Assembly (NCBI RefSeq): GCF_011745365.1
Contig: NW_024468917.1
Location: forward strand, 2,537,501-2,601,500
Source: Cryphonectria parasitica EP155
Taxonomy: Eukaryota > Ascomycota > Sordariomycetes > Diaporthales > Cryphonectriaceae
Direction: 5' to 3'
Length of the DNA: 64,000 nt
The translations under genes and the position numbers were made by a program. Each line of letters begins with the position of its first letter. Position 1 is the first letter of the stretch. The notes beneath the pieces were generated by a model that was not told the DNA's origin, made no database searches, and saw only the letters and a list, made by a program, of their open reading frames with translations. This document shows positions 1 to 10,300 of the stretch, in pieces.

Positions 1-682
1 GGCTATTGTTACGGCCGTGACTGTAGTGGCTCCTGCCGGGTGCAGCCTCGGGCGCCTCGGAAGGCTCTTCGCGCTCTCGCACGGGCGGTGGAATCGACTG
101 CGGCCGTCCTCCTCCTCCTCCTCCTCCTCCTCCCCCCCTGGGCGTGCTCTCACCGGTGTTGACCCTGACGGGGAACCTCCGCATGGGGCTGATGGACTTG
201 CGAGGGCTGTTGGGCGGCATGAGCCTCTCGTCGACGGTGGTGTTGTTGTTGCTGGTATTGTAGTTGCCGTTGTTATTGTTGTTTGTCCCTCCTGACGTCG
301 AGGATGCCTCCGAGTTGGACCGCTGGAGCATCTTGAGCGGCGACATCTCGCTGCCAGACATGATGCGTGAGCGGCGTTTGTCTTTGAGGGGCGACGAGCT
401 GTTGTAATGGTTCTCCTGGTTCGAGGAGGCCTGGCTCGCGTCGTCGGCGTTGCTCACAAAGGGCGAGGAACTGGCGTCCATGTCGTCGAGGCTGTCTGCG
501 CCCGTGGACCGGCGCGTAATGGGGGGAGGGGAGAGCTGGCTCTGGCGCGCCTGCGAGGGGCTGTTGTCGCTGTCGTCGAGGTGATCGAGGTGGCCATCGT
601 AGCTGTGATTGCGGTGCGCCGCGTTGGGCGTGGAGATGTTAAGTGGTGATTCCTGCATCGGGGAGAGGGGGCGTCGTCCCAT
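1..682 (-). CDS. Partial unidentified gene, N-terminal 227 codons of a low-complexity, CDK-site-rich protein
   Basis: An uninterrupted reading frame runs from an ATG at 682 (complement) off the left edge of the window, so only the N-terminus is present. The product starts MGRRPLSPMQESPLNIS and is rich in Ser, Pro, Asn and Asp. It has a poly-Asn stretch and a run of nine or so glycines encoded by a GGA-type repeat near 106-133. Full CDK consensus sites (S-P-x-K/R) occur four times: two SPLK, SPRK and SPMR. Many further SP/TP dipeptides are present. I see no folded domain and do not recognise the family; the SP-rich N-terminus is what cell-cycle or cytoskeletal regulators often show, but that is inference. 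The coding call rests on the long open frame, the frame-consistent amino-acid bias and an ATG close to the start. A GA/CT microsatellite lies just upstream in the presumed leader. Confidence 0.65.
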   Translation of the reverse strand, partial: MGRRPLSPMQESPLNISTPNAAHRNHSYDGHLDHLDDSDNSPSQARQSQLSPPPITRRSTGADSLDDMDASSSPFVSNADDASQASSNQENHYNSSSPLKDKRRSRIMSGSEMSPLKMLQRSNSEASSTSGGTNNNNNGNYNTSNNNTTVDERLMPPNSPRKSISPMRRFPVRVNTGESTPRGGGGGGGGGGRPQSIPPPVREREEPSEAPEAAPGRSHYSHGRNNS

Positions 683-734
683 CGGATGCTTTGTGAAAGA
701 TGCTAGTCTCGAACGATCACGGTTTCTTTGGCTG

Positions 735-735
<1 letters not shown>

Positions 736-783
<48 letters not shown>
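736..783. repeat. (CT)n dinucleotide microsatellite, about 24 units
   Basis: A pure CT run on the + strand, read as GA in the leader or promoter of the minus-strand gene that starts at 682, about 55 bases upstream of its ATG. Confidence 0.95.
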
Positions 784-786
<3 letters not shown>

Positions 787-3558
787 TGCCTCCTTCTTTT
801 GCTATCGTGTTTCTTGTTTGGCTGCTGCTGGGCTTTTTTGGGGTATATGTTGATCAACGGGTGCAGACGATAGCCCACAAGACATGAACCACACACAAAC
901 ACACCTGCATACAACAACGTATTGTAGGTAAGGGTGCAGGAAGATAAAGATAGTGGTTGTCGTCTCAATGTTGGGTCAATGTTGATCGGATCCCCTGAGT
1001 CAGGTTAGGATGGCAGGGGGGACGGACGGGGGGACGGCAAGTGAATTAAAATGACTATAGTGGAGTCAGATCGCGCGTTTCCTTTATGACCAAAAACAGT
1101 GCTGCTTTGCATGAAGGGGGGGAAAACCTAATGTAATTGCACGCACTGTTCACCATAGCATCTGATCAGTGGTCCCAATGTCTGCAAATGTCTCTCTCTT
1201 TTCCTGTAACAAACAGCAAACAAGGAATGTTGATGTGGTGTGTGTGATGTGATGTGATTGGATTTGATCTGCATTGTATTGCATAGGATCAAACAAGAGA
1301 AGGAGAGCAGGAGAAGGGAAAAAAGAAAGAAAGAAAGAAAAAAAAAAAAAAGCTAGGCCAACCCAATCACCAAGTCCAGCCCCTGGTCTGGCACCTGAGA
1401 GCCAGTGGTCACCCGTCCTACGCTGTCAGGGGCAACCACGCCGAAAGACGAACGCCCTCCCCCCACCTTCCCATGCCCTCCCCCTCCCACTGAGCCCACT
1501 GGAACGCCGCTGTACTATGGCACATAAGCCCAAACAATAGTGGGGGCTAACAGTCTCCCCTCCCGCGTCCACTATAGTTAGTGCCCTTCAATGTTTCCCC
1601 CCGGTTCATTCTCATCCAATCCTGCCCCCAAGTCTAAGCTTGTTTTCCTCCTAGCCTTTTCTTTCATTGGGCTGTTTTCTATGTTTCTAGGTCAGTTTCT
1701 GTTACTTTTCTTGTCCAAACATTTCGACAGAAAGAGACCCCACTCGCACGCCGTCACATCTGAGGTTCCTTAGGCTCAAATCTGTCAGTGTATCAGTGGC
1801 ATCAACTGTATAACGAATCATTGGCGGCCGAGCACAGCTGCAAGGTTATAAAGTCTGCAGGCCAAGCCGCCAACCAACCGACCAACTACGAATGCAGTAT
1901 TCAGCTGTACAAACAAGCCCCATCCCTACCAGCGAATAAGCACGTTTATACAAATACAAGGTGATATAAGAACTTATGCGTAAGAAACGAGAGACCTCGT
2001 GACAAATGCTCAAGAAGAGGAAGACCACATGACATAGCCAGGAAAACCTTGTCGATGCCTGAGCAATCGCCCTTGCCACCAACTTATACGCCTTCCCGTC
2101 TTGAGCTTCAAAAAAAAAAAGAGAAAAGAAAAGGAAAAGAGAAAAAGGAGGCCAGGCATACTTTGCACCTCGCCAAGGCAAGTTGAAAATATAACATGCA
2201 CGAAACATTCAGATGAAGTACTCTTATCTCTTTCAGGGTCTACGTCTTTGTATTGATTTGGCTGTCCAAGGGGGAGGGCGGAACATATTTTTGGTGTTTT
2301 GTCTTGTTTTGGCGGTCCCCGTTCGTAGACTTATCACAGAAAGCGGCGAAATTTCCCAACACCTGCGCGTCGTCTGATACGAATGAGGCCCAAGCTGGAT
2401 GATGCACCATGTGCCTCTCTCTCTCTCTCTCGTGATGCACTTCATTCACCAGCTTGCCGTTTCCGCGCTCTCCGTCCTTGCCTTGCCCTCGTCTTCGCCC
2501 CCGTCTGGAAATTCACTGCTTTTCTGGTTCAAAGAGATGGGGAGAAGGAAAGAAATGAAATAAAAGGAAATTCGTTACATGTCATGGTCATCCATAAAAA
2601 GAACACAAAACAATCCGAGGAAAAGAAATGACAGATGAACGGAGGCATCCCCCGAGCTGCGCCTTTTTACAGAGCTAAGCCCATTCGCAATCCCTCCCTC
2701 TCCATAAAGGAAGAAAAATAAAAAGAAAAAGCTCGCCCCGCCCCCCCAAAAGAACCCCGCCCCCCAAAAAGACATGCGACCATATTTCTCGTCTTTTCCC
2801 CGTGTTGCCCAATGTCCATGGTACCCAATGCCCATGGTGTCCCCGCATATAGACAAGAGGTAGTGAGAATGTCCCCTTCGTATGGCGGTGGTTGTGCCAG
2901 AGGATTGCTAGATTCGACATTCGCGTTTGGGTGTGTGTGTGTGTGTCTGACGCCGAGACCGCGTGTGTATAATTTTTTTCTTCTTCTTTTCCTCGTGGGT
3001 GGAAGCACGACAAAAAAATACGCCGTCATGGTCGCAGTAATGTTCTTGGTTGATCTCCCGGACCTGGTTGCATGATATGTCACAAGTCTTCCAGGACGCG
3101 CAGCCCATCAAAGTTGAGAGGTGTGCCGGCCAGGGCTTCTGGTGTGGATGCGTCAAGTCGTCAACCGTTTGCGTCTCATCGTGGGGCTATGGAGCGCTGT
3201 CGAAAAGTCAAAAGTTTTCTCTGTAGTCATAAAGTCGTCATCGTATGGCGGGGGCAAAGGCGATGATGAGTCGTAATTGGGTGTTGTCGCAAGAATACAA
3301 ATATTTTCGCATTAAACCAAAGGGGGTGTGTATCCTCTCTCTCTCTCTCTCTCTCATGAGGGTTGCAGCACGGCCGCTCAGGCTTGGTCGTGTCGATGCC
3401 TGTCAGGTTCGTTGTTCAGCATTGGCATCGCCAATCATTTCCGACCCAGGAAAAGTGTGCAGCAGACGCCTCTCTCTAACACCATTTTGGGAGGCCAGCT
3501 AGACTGGTGGTCAACAACCCACCACTAGGCGCACACAGGAGTCGGCCTCAGGTGCATT
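784..3558. other. Intergenic region between the partial gene and stuA, no gene seen
   Basis: Promoter side of the minus-strand partial gene on the left and 3' flank of stuA on the right. It holds an A-rich tract near 1318-1353, short CT runs at 2417-2430 and 3339-3355, a GT run at 2931-2946 and several G or C homopolymers. The open frames here are short, overlap in several phases and show no domain or splice-compatible continuation. I found no tRNA-like or other RNA gene. Confidence 0.6.
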
Positions 3559-5950
3559 TCATCGTCGCCGTGTGGGCGCAGTTGTCGCAGACGGAGGCTG
3601 GTAGACCTGTGCCGGGTTCGGGTCGAGAGCAAGCGTTTTTCGACGCTTGATGTCCATGCCGGGGCCGCCGCTGAGAGGTCGCTCATCCTCGTCATCCCGA
3701 CCACGCTTCAGTCCGGCACTCAGTGGCGCAGGCGCGTAACCATTGTGCATGGTGTTATTCATGTCGGGCTGCGATGCGTAAACATCACCACCGTTGGTAC
3801 CATTCGTCGAGGCGCGGTCGTTGCTCACCACGTTGTACATGCCCGACTGCGCTGCGCCACGGGGCGGCGTGTTGTAGCCAGATTGAGGATAGTATGCCTG
3901 AGGCGGCGCCGCGCTGCGTGGTGTCGACCGGCCCGAGGCACCCTGGTGGCCTGCCGCACCGGCCATCTCGGGCGAGAGGTGAGGGTGCTCCGACTGCTGC
4001 AGCGACGGGAGCTGGGGAGCGCTGTAGTTGTACTGATTGTTGCTATTGTCGTAAGTAGTCCGGTCGTGCGTGTACTCAGTCTCATGCTCATGCTCGCCCT
4101 CGTCCTCGGCAGCACCCCCGCCTTGGGCAACGTGCTCATTCCCCTGGCCGTGGTAGGCGCTGGGCGCCTTTTGCTCCTGCTCACCAGGGGCCCCAGAGAT
4201 GGACGGCCGACTTGAAGGTGGGCCCATCTCGGTCTTGACATAGGCACCCTGTTGTGAGTACATGGAACGGTCCTGCGGGCTGGTGTTGGCAGTCTGGTAG
4301 GGCGACTGCAGCGGAGGTGGGTTGTACTGCTGCTGCTGCTGCTGCGGTGGCGGCGGTTGCTGTTGCTGCTGTCGAGAGGCGTCATAAGGTTGGGACGCTG
4401 GGGGGTAAGCAGACATGCTCTGGATGCTGCTTCCAGGGGGTGTGGTGGCTGGAGTGGCAGGCATTGAGCGTGTGTTGCTGATACTGGTGTCAATGGACAT
4501 GGGATTAGTACCTTGAGCCCCATTCATGCCTTGCTGCTGTGGCCATTGGTAGTTATCAGCCCCCATGTTGCCCATCACGCTCGAGGCACTGGTGGGAGGC
4601 GTAGGAAACGTATGCGCGCGGTCGAGCGAGGGCCGGTGGGAAGGTAGTGGCGGTTGCGGGCCTGGCAGGCCCATGGAGTGATGGTGGTGGTGCTGCTGGA
4701 GGGAGGGCAGGGGAGGCTGGCCGTTTCGCATCTGCGTCTGCTCCGCCTTACGACGCTCCGCAGCCTGCATGACCTGCGAGGTTCGGGTCTGGTTGGTCGG
4801 GTGGTAGAGAAGGGCGCCGATGTTGTGCACGAACAAGGGGTAGAGCAGCTCAGTGATCTTCTCCTTGTTGGCAAAGTCCAGGGCCCTTTCAAAAGGAATC
4901 CTGTTGGACGAGTTAGGGTCAACGGGTTCTCTTCCTGCGTGTCTCTTGCGCCCCTCCCACCTCTCAACTCTGCTTTGGGACTTACCAGACGCCCTTCAGG
5001 TGCATCGGGCCAATCTTGACCACGTGTCGAACCTTCTCGCTCTTCAAGATACCGTCACGCCTTCCTCGGGTCATACCCGCGACATTGAGCAATTTAGTAC
5101 CGTTGATCATGTGGTTGTCTGGCAGCCTGCGTTAGCACTCTTGTCCAGAGTCTTTTCTTGCTATTGAGTTGTCAATGGATTCAATGGGGAGTAACTGACC
5201 TTCTCTCCGCGCTACGCAGATTCCTCTAGCCTCCACTTGGAAGCAGAGACTGCCTTCATCCTCCCACAGGGTCGCTGTCACCCGGGGCTTCATGCCAGGA
5301 GGGGCGACCTGACCGGTGGTGTCAAACCCGTTGTACTGGCTTGGCATGCCTGGCTGTCCAGGGAGAGGGAGGACGTTGGGCGGCATGCCAGCGGGGACGG
5401 GAGCCGCTGGCGGCGAGGTGAGGCCATTTGCATAGCCGTACTGAGAGTAGGGGTGGGGAGAAGCCGAGTATTGCGCCGGACCGGGTGGAAGCAGAGGTGG
5501 TTGTGGTGGAGGGTAATGCGCCATGGACGAGGTGACGGGAGGTGCTGTCGAGCCCGACATGTGCGCCTGGGGTGAATAATACATGCTGCTTGGATCTTGC
5601 GGTGCTGGATTCATCGCTGGACCTGTCTCGTAGGATCCCGCGGTGGTGACGGGGCCGCCGACGGCGTGGTACTCGGCAGACGAGGGGGTGGGGGGCGTCT
5701 TTGCGCCGAGCGAAGGGGCAGCCGAGGTGTACGATGAATGCGATCCCGTGTGAGAGCCGACCGAGGAGCCCGGGGGCGAGCCAGTCCCCGACGAGTAGGC
5801 GTGCTGGGCGTGAACAGGAGGCAGTGAAGGTAGCCTCTCGGTCACGAACGAGCGCGGCGCGCTGTAGTATGAGACGTCAGAATGACTCCGGGTCGGTACT
5901 TGAGAAATCGACGGTAGATCCAGCTTTTCGGCGTTTCTGGCGTTCAGCAT
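3559..5950 (-). CDS. stuA: APSES-domain transcription factor StuA / ASM-1 / EFG1 family
   Basis: Master regulator of development in ascomycetes (conidiophore and fruiting-body morphology, secondary metabolism; the Candida orthologue is EFG1); a nuclear DNA-binding protein. Model: exons 5950-5200, 5118-4986 and 4900-3559, joined in frame to 741 residues. The introns are 81 and 85 nt with good GT-AG ends. The joined exons give the diagnostic APSES core at about residues 220-327, including [63 protein letters not shown] and [10 protein letters not shown]. The N-terminal 220 residues are Ser/Pro/Tyr-rich. The C-terminal half has a poly-Gln/Pro tract (near 4330-4370) and a basic KRRK-type nuclear signal near the end. 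The start is the first in-frame ATG at 5950; the frame stays open a little further upstream without an ATG and a plausible acceptor lies near 5973, so an extra 5' exon is possible. The identity is firm; the N-terminus is not. Confidence 0.93.
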
Positions 5951-7140
5951 GAAATCCGATTGCGCTGACCAGTAAGAGGCCAGGAACACGAGTTAAAAGA
6001 GCTCAGTGGAGGAATCCAAAGTGTGTACACCAGGAAGAGATCACAACGCCGTCAAAAACAGACGCGATTGGCCTTGGGGGAACGTTCAGGTCGTGAGAAG
6101 GCGTTTGTGTGGTTGGATGTGTAAAAGGTGGGGGGAATATGCAGATGCAGGTCGCAAAGATTCCGGGTCCAAATACACGTCGTAGCTTCAAAACGATGCT
6201 GGCTACTCAAAAACTGATCATTGACACTTTTATCTCATAGAACGAGGGCTTAACGAGGCGAATTGGCTTGGGTGGAAAGTTGGAGAGGGAGAAGGTTGAG
6301 ACGTTGTCCTTGCTGGCGCTATGGAATATGGCGCGGGATGTCGTGGGTGAGGTGAGCTCGCTCGTAAGGTCCGAATTTCCCTGTTGAGAGTAGGTTGGTC
6401 GTCCTCCAAAAGTTATCGCAACCACACTTGAAGGATCCCAAGAAAAGAGGGCCTTTCAAAGGTGGGCTGTATTTCCTAGATCAAGTCTGGAGAGAACAAA
6501 AACCAAAAAGTTAGCAGACCAGAAATATCAGAAAAGCCAGGGCGCGCGAAAACGTTGGGTGACGAGGGGTTGGGGTCGGCGCAGCTCGAAGCAAGAAAGC
6601 GGTTCGCAGCCGTTTGTCTGTGCATCTAAGGCTTGGCTTGCTAACGAGTGGCGGTGGAAATGGTGTTGGTGCTGGTGCTGATGCCGGTAGTGGCCCTCTC
6701 AGCTGGAAGAATGGGCTGGGCTCGGGCTGGTGGGGGCGAGCGCCGTCTTTTGTTCTCTCTCACCTTTTCCCGCGGGACTGGACTGGTCTTGTCTCTCCTT
6801 CGCACAAGGGGGCCTGCAAGAGTGTTGTTTGTTGGTGGCGGTGGTGGTGGTAGCCGCCGCCGACTCGACTTAGAGGTGAACCACGATGATAGCTACGGAA
6901 GGAGGAATGGTTGGGTTGCAGGGTGGAAGAGAAGAGGAGGGGGAAGAGGGGGAAGAGCGAAGGGGGTTAGCAAGAGAAAGAGAGAAAAGATGATGATGAT
7001 GGAGAAGGAGGAGAAGGAAGCAAGGAAGAAGAGGACGAGGATAGGAGAGGGGGGAAGAGAAAAGGGAAAACGACAATTGTAAAAAAAAAATAAAAAATAA
7101 AAAAGAGGCGGCGCGATCAGTGGTGAAGAGGGAAAAGTCC
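5951..7140 (-). promoter_or_regulatory. stuA leader and proximal promoter, with a long purine-rich tract
   Basis: DNA immediately upstream of stuA. It has no coding frame with family similarity. From about 6920 to 7080 the + strand is almost entirely purine (GA-rich with GATGATGAT and an A-rich end). Such homopurine-homopyrimidine tracts often exclude nucleosomes in promoters. The leader assignment is by position and by analogy with the long leaders of other stuA/EFG1 genes. Confidence 0.45.
6207..6238 (-). promoter_or_regulatory. Two mini upstream ORFs in the probable stuA leader
   Basis: On the coding strand of stuA, about 260-290 bases before its ATG, lie two very short ATG-stop units: ATG AGA TAA (6238-6230) and ATG ATC AGT TTT TGA (6221-6207). 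I saw no other ATG on this strand between them and the stuA start. The Aspergillus nidulans stuA leader is known to carry short uORFs that control translation, so these may play the same role if this DNA is part of the mature leader. Whether it is transcribed or spliced out is not shown by the sequence. Confidence 0.4.
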
Positions 7141-7310
7141 GGTCCAGGTCAGGTCCAGGTTCAGGTTGACTGATGAAGAGGATGGATGGGATGGGTGGGC
7201 ACGTCCAGGTTGATTAGAGCTAAAGTAAACCCAGTCAAGTCGCCCAAGGTCAGGTCAGTTCAGGTCAGTTCACTTCACTTGCGTTCAGTTACCCAGGGCA
7301 GGTCAATTCG
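7137..7310. repeat. Cluster of repeated AGGTC/GGTCAG-type hexamers
   Basis: The words CAGGTC, CCAGGT and GGTCAG recur at short spacing in two clusters (about 7137-7170 and 7247-7300), about 1.2-1.35 kb upstream of the stuA ATG. The spacing is irregular, so this is not a clean tandem array. It could be a cluster of binding sites or a decayed short repeat. Confidence 0.5.
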
Positions 7311-10300
7311 GTCCCATCCACAGTCAGTGACATATGGTACAGCACAAGAGAGGAGTACCAGAGTACCAACACACCCCAGCACGCACCCCAAAAGAATTCA
7401 AATCCGACCTGGGACTGTGGACTGGACCATACACGCGCGCGCGCACACACACACACACGGACAGAGCCAGGGTATGGGGTATGGGTATGGGCCAGGGCAA
7501 GAGAGGGTACGGGTGTGAAAGTGGGTACCGAGTCGCTACTAAGGTACACAGTACTTCTGTTTTGTGCATAATAATGCTAGTGATGGGGAGTACATAGTAC
7601 TATATATGTGCGGGTAAAGAGAGGGAAAGAGCGACAGAGGCATGCACACGGTACGGATCTCCACGTACTGTGTGTAAGGTTTGAGGGAAGGCGAGGAGAA
7701 CAAGGAGTGAGGGTGAACTACGACGTCCTAACTACTACCACTGTCATACAGCATACATAGTAGTACTGCTATGTATTTTGTTGAGATGGAGAGAGAGAGG
7801 AGAGAGAGATCAAACAGGCCAATACCAAGGCCGGTGCGGGTTCTCAAGGCCCAGCAACGACAGATGCTTTGCTTGGTTGCAATAGGTAGAGATAGTTGCC
7901 TACTTCTGCCTAACGACATTGCCTATCATAGTGCATAGTTACTCTGCTACAGGTTATGTCAGTCGGGAGAGGGGGTTTGTTGACGAAATGATGATTTATT
8001 TGCTTGAAAAAGAGCAAGTCTCAAGAGGTCCCACCCCCGGCGAGACGTGAGTACCAAAGTAACAAGGATCGCTCGAATCCTTCGCCCACATGTGTTGTTT
8101 CTTTCCGTCTATCTCTCTCCTCTCCCAACCCCCCCCCCCCCCTCCTCGTAACCCCCATTCTCAAGAAAAGCTCCTCCATCGTGTCTCCATCTGTTTACCC
8201 CCTCTGCCATATTCCGACTTTACGAATCTCCTCATCGGCTACCAGGCCAGGAAGGAGTGAGAAGTGTGAGACCACCACAGGTGGAGAGGAGGGATGGCAT
8301 CTGCTCACAATGATGTGTCGTCCATTCTGCTGCTACTTATCGCACTCTACATACATAGTGTACATAGCAAGTAGCACCACCATGGTACCAAGGGTGGGGT
8401 GCGTACAGATAGACAAGTGCTGAAAACCGTACACGCTCACCAATGCAAAGAAGAAGAAGAGAGAGGAGAGAAGGGGGGCAAGGGCAGGGATCAGACTGGG
8501 CCCCACTTGGCAGCATCCCAGTAAGGGTGGAGGAAGGGGAGGAAGGATACAATTGGTAAGAGGTCGGGGGAAGAGGAAAAAGAGGACGACGATGGGGGTG
8601 GGTTGATGTGGCACGGGCTGGAGGCTGGAAGCTGGCTGGGGCTTGAGAGGAAGGGAGTCAGGATTCTGATTATAGTATAGTATGGCCTGTGAGGTGGCCA
8701 TTGTGAGTGTGTGTGTGTGTGCGTTGTCTGCCTCAAGAGGACCCAGACGACAACAACAAAAGGGAAAAGAGGGAGGAGGGGAAAGACCCGCTCGTATGTT
8801 CGGCTTTTCAAGCAGGGTCGAACAACTCACACTCCACTGAGCTGGGGCGCACTGACACACTGGGGGCGGCTGGTGGGTCTGGTCAAACTGGCGCTGGACA
8901 AGAAAGCCCACTGGCGTCCACTTGAGGACTGGGGGCGAGAACAAGGATTACTGGAGCTAGGGTCAGGTGGAGCCAGCGACAACGTTGGCTCAGGTTCAGG
9001 GCCCCCCCTTCCCCTGGCCCAGCCCCAGCCTACCTGATAAACCACTGCGGCACCCCGCGGGGGGGCGTCCCAGATAGCAGTAAAGGTCTCACTCTGCCAG
9101 TAGTGGCAACATTACAAGTAGTACTGTACTGCACATAGTAATGCTGTAGTGCTTGGTGTTGCCTACCAGTCTTGGTGTACCTAGTTTCATGTATTATGCG
9201 ACTACTTTTGACACGCAGAACACTGCGTCAAACCGTGATGTTATTATGCTAATCCGTACATACGTTGCATAGTATAATACTACTTTGTTTGTCACAAGCG
9301 GGAGAGAGAAGAGGATCCGCGGCAGTAGACAACCACGTACATACGAAAGGTAGTAGCGCTCACTTTTTCAGTTACGGCGCCCCGGTGGATCCTTGGTCGG
9401 GGATCGTTTGCCCGTTCGCGCAGGCAGAGTACTACTGTATACTGTATGCAGTAGGTTCGGGTACAAAGAGGGGGGGGGGGGGGAAGAAGGAAAAAAGTGG
9501 GAGAGGGCTGGGGATGTACCCGTCCTCGCATTTCACTTGCCGGCGGTACATCGAACCCCAGCACCACATCCCAATTTGTAAACCGCGTTGGTAGTTCGTG
9601 GCCGGGACGATATACTATTATATGTGTATACTATGCAAGCAAGTCAGTTCAATTATTCACACCCTGGCCACCCACATGATGTAGCCCTTGTTTGACGACT
9701 TCGAGGGGGTCTCCTACGTATTTTCTCGGTTGTTCGTGTCAACTTTTAGGTAGGAACAGAAAAGAAGCTGGGGAACACGTTGGCAGGCAGAGAGAGTGAG
9801 AGAGAGGCCTCAGGCCATGATCAGAAGGAGGAGGGGGGTGAATTTACAAGGTTACACCCAAAAACCTGGTGAGGGGTGAGAGACTTTTTGTACCAGAGTG
9901 GATCGACATGGGTGTCCTCCGGGGGGGGGGGCAAGTTCATACTCAGTACCAATGCGGACTGTACAAATAGCATATTAGTAGTACTCTGTTTAGTGATGGA
10001 AGTAGATGGTGGGAGGGATCGGGAGGGGCCCACCCCAGCAACAACAGCTTCAGGATGCTAGCCCCGGGCTCGGCCACATCACATCCATGGACCCGGTAAG
10101 GTGCGAAAATGCATGATCCGTCACTGTATCCATCAAGCCAGCCGTTGTGGACTCGACCGCGGCTCGATTGTGCATGTCACCGTTGCTGTCGTGGTGGCTC
10201 GTTCTTCTTGCATCATCTGTTTCTTGCCGTTTGTCTTGTCTGTCCGGAGCTCGAGATCATGAGTTCATCCGTCCTCCACGAAGAGGGAATATGAAGGGGG

